DNA of 60,309 nucleotides from a virus, in IMG/VR virus record IMGVR_UViG_3300028800_000101, positions 1 through 60,309 of that record; one strand, written 5' to 3'. Made by a program: the position numbers and the translations under genes. Numbering within the stretch: the first letter of the stretch is position 1; every line of letters starts with the position of its first letter. Of this stretch, positions 1 through 8,367 are shown one piece after another. Below the pieces are notes generated by a model. It did not search any database. It was not told the origin of the DNA and saw nothing but the letters and a program-made list of their open reading frames with translations.

Positions 1-149
1 CGCAGGCTTTAACACATCAGGGTAATACCATCGCAGGGAATGGCAATGGGTTGACAAATCTGCCGTGGTTACCGGCATACTCATTTCATTGTGACAGCGG
101 AACATTCGGGACGGCGGCAGCAGCTGACTACTTCCCGCTTGCAGGTTGG
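1..149. repeat. Left copy of the 149-bp terminal overlap
   Basis: Bases 1-149 repeat bases 60161-60309, with two differences (position 15 c against a at 60175; position 132 t against g at 60292). The reading frame of the tail-fibre gene is continuous across the join: 56866-60160 plus 1-488 is 3783 nt, exactly 1261 codons. This fits an assembly overlap of a circular or circularly permuted genome. A true short terminal repeat is possible but less likely, because the overlap falls inside a gene. Confidence 0.9.
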
Positions 150-488
150 TCTACCGGAAATGCAAGTTACAAAAGAGACCTTACTTGTTTGGCGGCTGGA
201 ACCTACGGAATGGTAAGAATAGAATTGTATCCTGGTCAAACTATAGCCCCAACGACAAATATAGTCTTTACGCTATGCACGAATCAGTTTGGTGTGGCTC
301 CAGTGGCCTCGGGAATCGTTTTAACTTTTTCAGGTCCATTATCATCTTCGATCGATAATTATTCCACAAACTTCTCGAATACGTTTACAGTTCCGGAAGG
401 ATGCTACGGTACATGGGTTATAACAAATAACACAAGCGCAGGTCTTTCTGGTCAATACTTGTCTATCAGCCTAGATCGTCACAACTGA
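3..488 (+). CDS. Tail-fibre protein, C-terminal end (continues the gene that starts at 56866)
   Basis: The frame is open to the left edge and ends at a stop at 486-488, giving the last 162 residues of the large fibre gene at the right end of the window. It begins in a Gly-Asn-rich connector (GNGNGLTNLPW), a motif type seen in fibre shafts, and finishes with a Thr/Ser/Asn-rich beta-type domain that is probably the distal tip. No hydrolase motif is visible here. The GH43-like tailspike gene starts only 4 bp downstream. Confidence 0.8.
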   Translation, partial: QALTHQGNTIAGNGNGLTNLPWLPAYSFHCDSGTFGTAAAADYFPLAGWSTGNASYKRDLTCLAAGTYGMVRIELYPGQTIAPTTNIVFTLCTNQFGVAPVASGIVLTFSGPLSSSIDNYSTNFSNTFTVPEGCYGTWVITNNTSAGLSGQYLSISLDRHN

Positions 489-492
489 ACCA

Positions 493-2586
493 ATGATTCG
501 GCTACTCTCCATTCTGATCTTGTGCGTGCTATCGGTCCGAGTCGCGCTTGGGTCGGTCAATGTCACGAACTACGGCGCATGGCCGGATTGCCTTACGCTG
601 ACAAACCTGACGCTCACTAGCAACTCTGTCACCGTCTCCTTGACTGGCAACGCGACCAACAGCGCCGGCTCGCGGCAATTCCAAGCGGTCGACCTCGGCA
701 AGCTGATCGAGATTCTTGCTGGCGGCTACTATACCGGAACGAGCAACTGCACATTCATCGGATACATCACGAATGTCGTCAGCCCAACGTCGGTCAAAGT
801 GGCCTGCTCAAATGGAGTTCTGAACAACACGATCCAAGCGACCGGCTCCGGCTTCCTCGGCTACTTCGGCAGCGATAGCGCCCCAGGATTCGCCAGCGCC
901 ATTGCGGCAGCCGCCGTGCCGAACGACACGATTTATGTCCCGGCGAACTCGCTGGGCAACACGTACCTGATGGCCCCTCGGCAGGCCATTACGGGCTATC
1001 CCGGTGGCATTGGCCACAAGGCGAGCGTTTACATTGAACGAGGAGGATTGACGTTCGTGGGGCAGAGCTATACTGTTCCAGCGATCACTAGCTACGCGAA
1101 TGGGACTCCGATGCTCGATACCGCCGGGCAAAAAATGCAGACCTTTGGCGGAAACATAATCAAATCGGGATCAACGTACTATTGGGTCGGAGCTGATATA
1201 TCGGCAACCAATGCCAGCAACGCGTCAGGAGGTCCCGACATTGCCGGTTGGTCTGGCGGCGTGAGAATGTACAGCTCCTCAGACCTTTACAACTGGACTC
1301 CAATCGGATTGATTCTGACAAACCCGTTGTCCATGGGATGGCTGACACGTCCCAAGCTCGCGGCGGTCAGCGGCGGATTTGCAATTTGGGCGCACGGCTA
1401 CAATTATCCGCGTGTGACTAGCGCGGATCGGGCATTGATCGCCACCTCGGCGAGCATAACCGGACCGTGGTCATGGGCGAACACGAATGTCAACCCTGAG
1501 GGATTGGGATTTCAGGATGCTAATTTGTTCACTGCAAATGATGGGACTCTGTGGCTGATCTACAGCGACCAGAATCAAGGTGGTGGTAGCGGCTACATGC
1601 ACATCTGCGGGCTAACGGCAAATGGATTGGGCACAAACGGTGCTCGTGTCGCGCTCAACACAATGACAAACGAGGCTCCATTCATGTTCCAAAATGGGAG
1701 CAATTTCTTTTTGGGATTCGGGACCGAACATGACTATAGCAGCAATGCGGATTGGGCTCCGCGATATTTGCTCGCAACCAACTCACCACTTGGGCCGTGG
1801 TATGTTGGACAGCAACCGACTGGGATTTGCGTCTATGATCCGCGACTGCCCGTTCTCAATTCGCAGCCAGCGTGGATTCAACAGGTAGGGACAAACTATT
1901 TTTACTACGGGGATAATTGGAGGACAAACCTGCGCGATTCACTGGAAGTCCTGATGCCATTGGCTATCACTGCCACAAACGCCTTTCAAGTTGTGCTACA
2001 AACAAACTGGACGCTTGCAGGGCTTCCGTACACCACGAATGCCAATCCGTATTTGGCTCTGGACACATTCTATGAGTCGGATGGTGGCCTCGGCGCGCCA
2101 ATGGTCGGCAGCTCATGGACGTGCTACTCTAGCGGCATTGCGACGCCAGTATCGGACATCAATATCCGCAACAACTCTGCATTCAGCTCGAACTCTGGAT
2201 CGACCGTGCAGGCATGGGTTGCCGCCGCCGCAAACGGGACCATCAATTTGACATTCCTGGCCGCGCCGTCAACCGACTTCCCGATGATGATATTCCGCGT
2301 GCAAGACTACGACAATTACTGGCGCGTTGGACCTTATTCGGGGATATATTATTTGCAAAAAATTGTGGCTGGAAGCCTCTCTACTGTTTGGTCCGGAGGA
2401 ACATTTGCCAATGGCGATAATATCAAGGTCGTCCTCTCAGGCTCGTCCATAAGTGTGTACAACAACGGCACCTTGTTGACTACGCAAACCGACTCCACGT
2501 TTAGCACTCAGACTGGAACCGGAATTGCGTTCGGCTCTGGTACATCCACCTCGGCTGCCGTAGCCAACTTCAGCATGACGCCATGA
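493..2586 (+). CDS. Tailspike-like protein with GH43-type beta-propeller and a signal peptide
   Basis: 697 residues. A Sec-type signal peptide comes first (MIRLLSILILCVLSVRVALG). A segment of about 150 residues follows that resembles the head of pectate-lyase-like tailspikes (YGAWPD near the start, then a GSDSAPGFASAI stretch). Residues of about 210-480 carry repeated propeller-blade signatures typical of glycoside hydrolase family 43 (GGVRMYSSSDLYNWTPIG, QDANLFTANDGTLWLIYSD, NEAPFMFQNGSNFFLGFG). The last 150 residues look like a LamG/concanavalin-type jelly roll (DYDNYWRVGPYSG). The likely role is binding and trimming a host surface glycan. It overlaps the next gene by 4 bp. The signal peptide is odd for a virion enzyme; a moron gene secreted during infection is an alternative. 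The family call is by eye. Confidence 0.6.
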   Translation: MIRLLSILILCVLSVRVALGSVNVTNYGAWPDCLTLTNLTLTSNSVTVSLTGNATNSAGSRQFQAVDLGKLIEILAGGYYTGTSNCTFIGYITNVVSPTSVKVACSNGVLNNTIQATGSGFLGYFGSDSAPGFASAIAAAAVPNDTIYVPANSLGNTYLMAPRQAITGYPGGIGHKASVYIERGGLTFVGQSYTVPAITSYANGTPMLDTAGQKMQTFGGNIIKSGSTYYWVGADISATNASNASGGPDIAGWSGGVRMYSSSDLYNWTPIGLILTNPLSMGWLTRPKLAAVSGGFAIWAHGYNYPRVTSADRALIATSASITGPWSWANTNVNPEGLGFQDANLFTANDGTLWLIYSDQNQGGGSGYMHICGLTANGLGTNGARVALNTMTNEAPFMFQNGSNFFLGFGTEHDYSSNADWAPRYLLATNSPLGPWYVGQQPTGICVYDPRLPVLNSQPAWIQQVGTNYFYYGDNWRTNLRDSLEVLMPLAITATNAFQVVLQTNWTLAGLPYTTNANPYLALDTFYESDGGLGAPMVGSSWTCYSSGIATPVSDINIRNNSAFSSNSGSTVQAWVAAAANGTINLTFLAAPSTDFPMMIFRVQDYDNYWRVGPYSGIYYLQKIVAGSLSTVWSGGTFANGDNIKVVLSGSSISVYNNGTLLTTQTDSTFSTQTGTGIAFGSGTSTSAAVANFSMTP

Positions 2587-3941
2587 AAATAACTCAAGCC
2601 ACCATACTGATGATTGTGCTTTCGATCCGGTTCGCATGGGGTCAAGTCCAGCCAGTGCTGCAAGAGACTGGATGGGAGCCTGTAGGCAGCGAAGGCGAGC
2701 GCGGAACAATCTTTTCTTCGGTTACTCCGATGACAAACGACTACCCGGTGATCGTGACGAACATCGTCTTTTGGAGCGGTGAGTTGATCGGCAATGCAAA
2801 CACCTACGCCATTCAGCCGAGCCGAAATCAGGACGGAGTAGGCTGGGATGAAGGCAACCATGCTTATTCATGGACCGAGAGCAGCGGACAGTTTACGAGC
2901 TGGTTTGAATTGGACAACTGCCCGATGTACGGATTCCGCGGCGAGACGCTGATTACCGCCTTTGGTTCGGTTCATTCAAACGTGTTTCTAGTGGTAAGCA
3001 ACTGCAACATCTACGACGGAAACGCTCAGGCATTCAACGTGGACGTGTCGCACGGTTACTTTTCAAACACGCTCAACAACTGCCACCAGGTCGAGGAGTT
3101 CTACCGAGACTTCGCGACTCTGTACCCGTCGTACTTCGTCGGCAACTTTTGCACCAACATTTCGAACCTGGCGCTCAACGGTGGGTTCTTCTTTGACCCG
3201 GTTTACTACATCCTCAACAACACGTTTTACGGTGTGGCCGGCGGAAACTTTACGGTCCTTACCTCGCCGGGAAGCGATTGGGTCTTCGCTGGCAACACAT
3301 GCTACAACTCGCAGGGCATCGGCATCGGGTCGGCTGGGTATCAGGACAGCACCTACAACAGCGGGAATTCCAACATCGTAATCAATGCCAACGTGTTCAA
3401 TTTGACCGGCGGCAGTTACGCGATCACGATTGAGGACGGCGGTAACGACGCGGCGCAGGCTGTGACGGCCACATCCAACACCATCACCGGGGCCGGAACG
3501 TATACGATTTGGAGCGGTGGCGTCCTGACCAACGGTCTGTTCGCTTGGAACAACGGCGGGAATTATCCTCAGCAACAGAATTCGTCTCCGTATTACTGGC
3601 TGGATGTGAGCAACAACTACACCTCATGGAGTTCGACGGATAGCAGCACCAACTGGCAAACCATCAGCGCCGCCAACGGAAGCTCTGCGTGGGTTCGGAA
3701 CAACTTCGGAAACGGCGAGCCGGTAGGATTGGCTCTCGATTCGAGGATTCCTGTCGGTGCCCCGATGACCGTAAGCAACGGGAACGGAGTTGCGATCAGC
3801 GTTTACACCAACGGAGTGTTTACAGGAACGCCGATCACGCTTCCGTCCGCAGGCGTCCAGACTTTCACGTGGTCCGGCGCGACGTGGTACATACCCGGCC
3901 CAATAATCAGCGGCCCTTGGCCTGCTTATTTGACCCGATAA
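2583..3941 (+). CDS. Secreted right-handed beta-helix protein, tail-associated
   Basis: 452 residues starting in an ATGA overlap with the GH43-like gene. There is a signal peptide (MKITQATILMIVLSIRFAWG). The body has recurring short turns with Asn ladders (LVVSNCNIYDGNAQAF, FVGNFCTNISN, FAGNTCYNSQG, INANVFNLTGG, ATSNTITGAG), the pattern of a parallel beta-helix as in polysaccharide lyases and tailspikes. The C-terminal 80 residues are Thr/Gly/Pro-rich. No catalytic residues could be assigned. Coupling to the preceding gene suggests the two act together on host glycan. Confidence 0.55.
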   Translation: MKITQATILMIVLSIRFAWGQVQPVLQETGWEPVGSEGERGTIFSSVTPMTNDYPVIVTNIVFWSGELIGNANTYAIQPSRNQDGVGWDEGNHAYSWTESSGQFTSWFELDNCPMYGFRGETLITAFGSVHSNVFLVVSNCNIYDGNAQAFNVDVSHGYFSNTLNNCHQVEEFYRDFATLYPSYFVGNFCTNISNLALNGGFFFDPVYYILNNTFYGVAGGNFTVLTSPGSDWVFAGNTCYNSQGIGIGSAGYQDSTYNSGNSNIVINANVFNLTGGSYAITIEDGGNDAAQAVTATSNTITGAGTYTIWSGGVLTNGLFAWNNGGNYPQQQNSSPYYWLDVSNNYTSWSSTDSSTNWQTISAANGSSAWVRNNFGNGEPVGLALDSRIPVGAPMTVSNGNGVAISVYTNGVFTGTPITLPSAGVQTFTWSGATWYIPGPIISGPWPAYLTR

Positions 3942-3945
3942 AATT

Positions 3946-4254
3946 ATGAATCAACCTATCCAAGAAAAAGGCAAGATATTCAAGTGCGAAATCTCTATTG
4001 ACGGAGTTGCTGTTATTCTTGCAACGATAAGCTTATGCGTGTGGTTGGTGACGTTAAAAAATAGGCTTGATACCGTGTCGGACTTGGTAAAAGATCAGGG
4101 AGTGATGCTGAAAGATCATCAAAAGATGTTGACTGATATGGAGATCAGGAACGAAACCACGGAAGCGATAAAAAGAGCATATGAAGATCACGAAAGCAGG
4201 TTGCGGGTGCTCGAAAAGGATGCTGACTTTCTTCGCATATCGAAAGGCCAATGA
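3946..4254 (+). CDS. Single-span membrane protein with coiled coil (holin or spanin-like)
   Basis: 102 residues. About 20 cytoplasmic-type residues are followed by one hydrophobic span (IDGVAVILATISLCVWLV) and then a charged heptad-rich region to the end (LDTVSDLVKDQGVMLKDHQKM, HESRLRVLEKDADFL). This resembles inner-membrane spanins or haemolysin XhlA-like holin helpers. It ends in a 4-bp overlap with the next membrane gene and sits in a membrane/lipoprotein trio just after the tail genes, as in lysis cassettes. The assignment to lysis is from context. Confidence 0.5.
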   Translation: MNQPIQEKGKIFKCEISIDGVAVILATISLCVWLVTLKNRLDTVSDLVKDQGVMLKDHQKMLTDMEIRNETTEAIKRAYEDHESRLRVLEKDADFLRISKGQ

Positions 4255-4538
4255 TGACGTCCAAATATACAACCTACTGCGGCATTGCAACGATAGTCGC
4301 CAGCACAATAGCCACGTACAATTTTAGCCCTTTGGTGACGAAGATTTCCGCATGTGCCGCTGCGATAGCTACCGGCATAGGACTTCTTCTCGCCCGTGAC
4401 AACAAAGTCTCCGATGAACAGGCCGGGGCAGGCAATACAATTTCCGCTGACCTAAACACGGCGGGAAGCATAAAAAACTCCGCGCCGGTTGCGACTGTTT
4501 CGCAGCCGGTAGCGGATGTTATGAAAGAAAAACAATGA
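4251..4538 (+). CDS. Two-helix membrane protein, holin candidate
   Basis: 95 residues with two hydrophobic segments near the N-terminus (YCGIATIVASTIATYNF and ISACAAAIATGIGLLLA) joined by a short turn, and a hydrophilic tail of about 45 residues. Size and topology fit a class II holin. It overlaps both neighbours by 4 bp, so translation is probably coupled. No family was recognised. Confidence 0.5.
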   Translation: MMTSKYTTYCGIATIVASTIATYNFSPLVTKISACAAAIATGIGLLLARDNKVSDEQAGAGNTISADLNTAGSIKNSAPVATVSQPVADVMKEKQ

Positions 4539-5047
4539 AAACACTGGTTCAATTCACGGCAATCGCAATCGCGGCAATCGGTCTGGCAGGCTGCGCGACA
4601 TACCAAAAAACAACAACGTTCACGCTAAACAAGGACGGCACAACGAACTCCGTTGTCGTGTCCGAGAGCGGCAGGACGGATCCGCTCCTGACCAAGACTA
4701 CCGAACAGACCATGACCGGCAGCGGCGTGGACCTCGACTTCTTAGGGTTGGCGAATTATTTCTCCCCGTTCCATCTGAAGTTCGGCAACTTCGGGACGAC
4801 CTATAGCTCGCTGCCAACGGCCACATCGCCGGTCTATACCGCTCCGTTCGCTACCACGTCGCATGAAAACTCAAGCATCATCCAGCACGCTTGGGACCGC
4901 AACGTCAGCACCACGGGCCCGCTGCCGGCAGCGGCGTACCTGGGGCCGAACATCTCGACGTTGAATCCGATTGTCCAGCCGACAACCGTGACGACCACGA
5001 CAACCACGACGCCCGCGGCAACAACCACGAGCACGAACGCACCATAA
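4535..5047 (+). CDS. Lipoprotein in the lysis-like cassette
   Basis: 170 residues with a lipoprotein signal: basic start, hydrophobic core and lipobox LAGC with the acylated Cys at residue 19. The mature part is Thr/Ser-rich, has a segment resembling a beta-structured outer-membrane lipoprotein (TTFTLNKDGTTNSVVVSESG) and ends in a poly-Thr tail. Following two membrane genes, it could act as an outer-membrane spanin, although it is longer than most. It could equally be a surface lipoprotein that blocks superinfection. It is the last gene before a strong hairpin. Confidence 0.5.
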   Translation: MKTLVQFTAIAIAAIGLAGCATYQKTTTFTLNKDGTTNSVVVSESGRTDPLLTKTTEQTMTGSGVDLDFLGLANYFSPFHLKFGNFGTTYSSLPTATSPVYTAPFATTSHENSSIIQHAWDRNVSTTGPLPAAAYLGPNISTLNPIVQPTTVTTTTTTTPAATTTSTNAP

Positions 5048-5069
5048 TTTGCGGAGGCATGGCCGCATA

Positions 5070-5112
5070 GCCGGCGCGGGCGGTTGTTCCCGGGTTCCCG
5101 ACCCGCGCCGGC
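5070..5112 (+). terminator. Strong hairpin closing the tail/lysis operon
   Basis: A perfect 11-bp stem (GCCGGCGCGGG at 5070-5080 with CCCGCGCCGGC at 5102-5112) lies 22 bp after the lipoprotein stop. Only a weak T-run follows (actttaca), so it may slow or process RNA rather than act as a full intrinsic terminator. Confidence 0.5.
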
Positions 5113-5122
5113 ACTTTACAAT

Positions 5123-5260
5123 ATGATGACGACAATCCGATTTAGCTGGCTCTGGACTAGCATGGTCGTCCAGAACATCGAGGCGAAGTACCGGACGACG
5201 GCGCAGGTTACGGCCATCGGATTCGGCTTCTACCGGATCACGTGGATGCCAAACGCATGA
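5123..5260 (+). CDS. Small protein, 45 residues, coupled to the SGNH gene
   Basis: The reading frame starts at ATG 5123 just after the hairpin and ends in an ATGA overlap with the next gene. The product is rich in aromatic residues (FSWLWTSMVVQNIEAKY, IGFGFYRITW). No family was recognised. Support is the tight coupling and the lack of any other explanation for the 130-bp gap. Confidence 0.45.
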   Translation: MMTTIRFSWLWTSMVVQNIEAKYRTTAQVTAIGFGFYRITWMPNA

Positions 5261-6000
5261 GCGCGCAATTGACCATCGTGGCGGACGGCGATAGCTGGTG
5301 CGCGTATCCGCGCTGGCTGGGGACCGGCGGCGGGCTGGCCGACCATCTGGCGAGCATAATGGGCGCGCGACTCATAAACCTGTCGCGTGACGGGGATGCG
5401 AGCGCAGAGACGTTCGGTCTAAAGAATGTCAATCGCATCCGTGACGCGCTCAAGGATCATCCTCAAATTTTCCTTTTCACGTCCGGCGGCGATGATTTCG
5501 CGGGAGATCAATTCAGGCTGGCGATCAAAAAGAACTTGGGTGGCGACATCGGCAAGGCGATAAACTGGCCCTGGCTCCATGCGGCGATGGATGAAATCAT
5601 CGAAGATTACCGCGAGTTACAACGGCTGCGTGATGAATACTCCCCGGGCACTCTGATAATCACCCAGAGCTACGGATTTCCTCCGGCATCGATGATGGGC
5701 GCCGGTGTAAAAATTTGCGGTATCACCGCCGCGGGCCCATGGCTCGCCCATGGATTCATCGACCGCGGCTGGATACGGCCGACGGACCAAGCGGCGATTG
5801 TGGCTCCGATGCTGACCGAGCTCGAGACACGGCTTGCTGCGCTCGCTTCATTGGACCCGATGCACTTGCATGTCAATTTGCAACCATTCTTGCAGCCGTG
5901 GCATTTCGGGAACGAGCTACATTTGACTTCGGATGGTTGGGATTGCGCAGCGCAGCAAATCAACGCCGCCTATCTCAAATGGACGATGACGAAGACATAA
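5257..6000 (+). CDS. SGNH/GDSL-type hydrolase
   Basis: 247 residues. Block I is VADGDSW near residue 10, with the Ser of GDS as the expected nucleophile. Block III could be the FTSGGDDF segment. The C-terminal ELHLTSDGW segment has the Asp/His arrangement expected of block V. Such enzymes deacetylate glycans or cleave lipid esters. The ATG at 5257 is chosen because it overlaps the previous stop; a GTG at 5242 is in frame. With the peptidase gene next to it, a role in attacking the host envelope is plausible. Confidence 0.6.
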   Translation: MSAQLTIVADGDSWCAYPRWLGTGGGLADHLASIMGARLINLSRDGDASAETFGLKNVNRIRDALKDHPQIFLFTSGGDDFAGDQFRLAIKKNLGGDIGKAINWPWLHAAMDEIIEDYRELQRLRDEYSPGTLIITQSYGFPPASMMGAGVKICGITAAGPWLAHGFIDRGWIRPTDQAAIVAPMLTELETRLAALASLDPMHLHVNLQPFLQPWHFGNELHLTSDGWDCAAQQINAAYLKWTMTKT

Positions 6001-6038
6001 GGTATAACGACGGTTATTGGCATTAAAAACAAACGATT

Positions 6039-6800
6039 ATGATTACATTCAAAGGCGGAAAACGAGCGGCGATTCACAAGGCGAAGAACTTCAAGTTCGG
6101 CAAATACTGTCTGACCCCATTGCCGGCGGCACCAGCATCAGTCGATTGGGGCGCCCGAGTCACCGAGTGGCTGATGCTCGGCAACGATGAGGCCGGCGAC
6201 TGCACCTGTGCGGCGGTCGGTCATGGCGAAATGGATTTCACGTCAAACGCATCAACCGAGTTCGCGCCGGCAACCGATGATGTACTGGCCATGTACTCTG
6301 CGATCACTGGTTATGATCCTGACGCGGTGCCGGATGTGGATGGAAACAATCCGACGGACACCGGCGCCGACATGGTGACGGTGCTGGATTACTGGCGGAA
6401 AACAGGATTGTGCGGGCGCACGATTGCGGCCTATGCCGAGATCGACATAGCGAATATTGAACATCTCAAGCTCGCAATCGCGCTGCTGGGAGGCGCGGAC
6501 CTGGGCGTGCAACTGCCGCAGTCGGCCATGGATGCGTTCAATGCCGGTCAAGACTGGTCAGACGTTATGGACCAGAACATCCTGGGCGGCCACGCGGTCT
6601 GGGCGGTTGGATACGATGCGACCGGTGTGTTTCTAATAACCTGGGGCAAAGTCGTTCATGCAACATGGGACTGGATTGCGACATATGCCGATGAGGCGTT
6701 CGCGGTGGCCAGTCCTGATTGGGAAGAAGCGAGCGGCGAGTCGCCGAGCGGCATCGACACGGCGCAGATGGTGGCTGATTGCGCGGCGATTGGAAAGTGA
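6039..6800 (+). CDS. Papain-like cysteine peptidase, endolysin candidate
   Basis: 253 residues. The segment GNDEAGDCTCAAVGH (about residues 48-62) looks like the Cys active-site helix, and GGHAVWAVGYD near residue 182 like the His strand of papain-fold peptidases. The segment after it (FLITWGK) sits where the NSWG-type motif normally lies, with Thr in place of Asn-Ser. The fold call is from these motifs. Position after holin-like genes suggests peptidoglycan cross-bridge cleavage. There is no signal peptide, as expected for a holin-released lysin. The leader is A-rich (aaacaaacgatt). Confidence 0.5.
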   Translation: MITFKGGKRAAIHKAKNFKFGKYCLTPLPAAPASVDWGARVTEWLMLGNDEAGDCTCAAVGHGEMDFTSNASTEFAPATDDVLAMYSAITGYDPDAVPDVDGNNPTDTGADMVTVLDYWRKTGLCGRTIAAYAEIDIANIEHLKLAIALLGGADLGVQLPQSAMDAFNAGQDWSDVMDQNILGGHAVWAVGYDATGVFLITWGKVVHATWDWIATYADEAFAVASPDWEEASGESPSGIDTAQMVADCAAIGK

Positions 6801-6804
6801 CGAT

Positions 6805-7107
6805 ATGGGACTCACGATCAAAATACGCGACGTGCGGGCGCCTGGATTCGACGCCGCATGGAACCGGCTTTGTGTTGATCCGACGCTGCCGGTCAAGACG
6901 CGGTACAGGCTGGCGCTGGCACAACGCGACATCATGGAGGCAATGTCGGTCTATTCGACCGAGCGCCAGCGGCTGTCACCGGTGCAACAGCACGAGTTAC
7001 AGGATGTCGAGTTTGAAGTGCGGCTTAATGCCAAAGTGGAATTGCGGAGCGTAAGCTATCTCACGACGGCAGAGATAGCGCTGCTGCGGCCTTTTGTTGA
7101 AACTTGA
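6805..7107 (+). CDS. Hypothetical protein, 100 residues
   Basis: It starts 5 bp after the peptidase stop and ends in a TGATG junction with the next gene. It is rich in Arg and Glu with predicted helices (RYRLALAQRDIMEAMSVYS, VQQHELQDVEFEV). No family was recognised. It belongs to the same transcript as the peptidase. Confidence 0.5.
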   Translation: MGLTIKIRDVRAPGFDAAWNRLCVDPTLPVKTRYRLALAQRDIMEAMSVYSTERQRLSPVQQHELQDVEFEVRLNAKVELRSVSYLTTAEIALLRPFVET

Positions 7108-7196
7108 TGAAACGAGACATGTTTTGTTTCGCATGCGGAATGATCTTCGCTTTCGCGTTGGTCTGGGCGGCGGTGCGCGGCTGGACAAAACCGTAA
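7107..7196 (+). CDS. Tiny membrane peptide, 29 residues
   Basis: ATG 7107 shares one base with the previous stop (TGATG). The product is a basic start followed by one hydrophobic helix (FCFACGMIFAFALVWAAVRGW) and a short tail. It is too short to classify; it could be a lysis accessory peptide. The evidence is the coupling and the clear transmembrane pattern. Confidence 0.4.
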   Translation: MKRDMFCFACGMIFAFALVWAAVRGWTKP

Positions 7197-7264
7197 AATA
7201 ATCCTTGCATTGTTAACTGGCTTGTGAGAAAGTCAGTCCAATGATCCGCAGATACGGCAAATAA

Positions 7265-7273
7265 AACAACGAA
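7265..7273 (+). promoter_or_regulatory. AACAACGAA leader motif of the SSB-like gene
   Basis: Exact 9-mer, 9 nt before ATG 7283, in a G-poor leader without a Shine-Dalgarno box. It is followed by a second partial copy (taacgaac). Confidence 0.6.
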
Positions 7274-7282
7274 TAACGAACT

Positions 7283-7945
7283 ATGGCAAAGACGATCTAT
7301 CACAGCGAACTGGTAAAACTTGGAGCGATTAACGTGCGGATAAAATCCGACGTGACACCAAGCAAGTTCAAAGACAAATCTCCATATTGTACTTTGGAAG
7401 TAAATGGTGAGGAACGCAATTACACCATCGAGTCGCAGGCCTGCGCGGACGTGTTGCACGCGAACAAGGGTCGGCTGGTGATGCTGGAAGCGGCGGGTAG
7501 CCGGGAGGAAGCGACGATCAAGGTGCTTGCTGCGGGCGCGTCACAGGAGCAGCCGCCAGCGGCACCGGTCCGGCAACCGATTCAAGTGCCAGCGGCACAA
7601 GCGAGCGCTCCAGCGCCAGTGGCAGCGCCACACGTGCAGGCGCAGTCCCGGCGGACGCCCATGGGGCAGACCTTGGGCATGGCGATCAACAATGCGTGCG
7701 CCAGCCTCACGGCGCAAGGAGCTGAACTGAATCCGCGCCGCGTGTTTGAGCTTGCGAGCGACATTCTTCGGCTGAGTTACTATCTCGAAGAAGGGCATCT
7801 TGCACCGACGTACGAGGCTCGACTGAAAGCGGATTATGCTTTGCAACATCCTGACACTACGCCACAAGCGCCAGCACCGAAGCAGCTATCACAGATTCCG
7901 CCGGCAGAGCCGCCTGAACCTGAAACCGATGAAGTCCCTTTCTGA
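7283..7945 (+). CDS. Single-stranded-DNA-binding-like protein with SSB-type acidic tip
   Basis: 220 residues in three parts. An N-terminal part of about 85 residues has beta-strand character. A Pro/Ala/Gln linker covers residues 87-130. A helical segment and another Pro-rich linker lead to a C-terminus ending ETDEVPF. That end mimics the acidic tip of bacterial SSB (usually DDDIPF) that docks repair and replication proteins. The N-terminal half was not recognised as a canonical SSB OB-fold, so ssDNA binding is inferred from the tip and from being first in the replication block. Confidence 0.5.
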   Translation: MAKTIYHSELVKLGAINVRIKSDVTPSKFKDKSPYCTLEVNGEERNYTIESQACADVLHANKGRLVMLEAAGSREEATIKVLAAGASQEQPPAAPVRQPIQVPAAQASAPAPVAAPHVQAQSRRTPMGQTLGMAINNACASLTAQGAELNPRRVFELASDILRLSYYLEEGHLAPTYEARLKADYALQHPDTTPQAPAPKQLSQIPPAEPPEPETDEVPF

Positions 7946-7948
7946 CGT

Positions 7949-8263
7949 GTGAAAATTGAACTCGTTCAGCGCCGAAACATTCTACTGAGCCGAGACAATC
8001 GTGTGAACATTTCCGCCATCATCGAACCAGACGAAATCTTTCTGGTCAGGCTGCAAGCCGCCGTCCCGGGCTGCGGCATCGGCAGCCAGGCGCTGTCGCA
8101 TCTGAAACGAATCGCGCGCCGGCTGCGCAAGCCGATTCACCTGTTCGCCGTGGCGGATCATCCGTGCTGGCAGCGGCGGCTGGACCGGTTCTATCGGCGG
8201 CACGGCTTCCAGCGGCGGAGCGACAGCATCGGGCATCCGGTCATGGTGTGGGAACCAAAATAA
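7949..8263 (+). CDS. GNAT-like acetyltransferase, small
   Basis: 104 residues from a GTG start 3 bp after the SSB-like stop. The central GCGIGSQALSHLKRIARR segment fits the acetyl-CoA pyrophosphate loop and following helix of GNAT enzymes (Q/RxxGxG/A). The C-terminal LDRFYRRHGFQRR fits the usual last strand where the substrate neighbour turns. It is shorter than typical GNATs (about 150), but phage forms of this size occur. The substrate is unknown. Confidence 0.5.
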   Translation: MKIELVQRRNILLSRDNRVNISAIIEPDEIFLVRLQAAVPGCGIGSQALSHLKRIARRLRKPIHLFAVADHPCWQRRLDRFYRRHGFQRRSDSIGHPVMVWEPK

Positions 8264-8341
8264 TTTATCGAACGTCCCTCGGCGGCTGGACTGAGTTTGG
8301 CGGTAGCTCCGGTAAAAACCGTCCTTTAATTTCACGTAGTA

Positions 8342-8350
8342 AACAACGAA
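8342..8350 (+). promoter_or_regulatory. AACAACGAA leader motif of the SbcC-like gene
   Basis: Exact 9-mer in an A-rich leader 17 nt before ATG 8368. No Shine-Dalgarno box is visible. Confidence 0.6.
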
Positions 8351-8367
8351 CAATTGAAAACGAAAAC

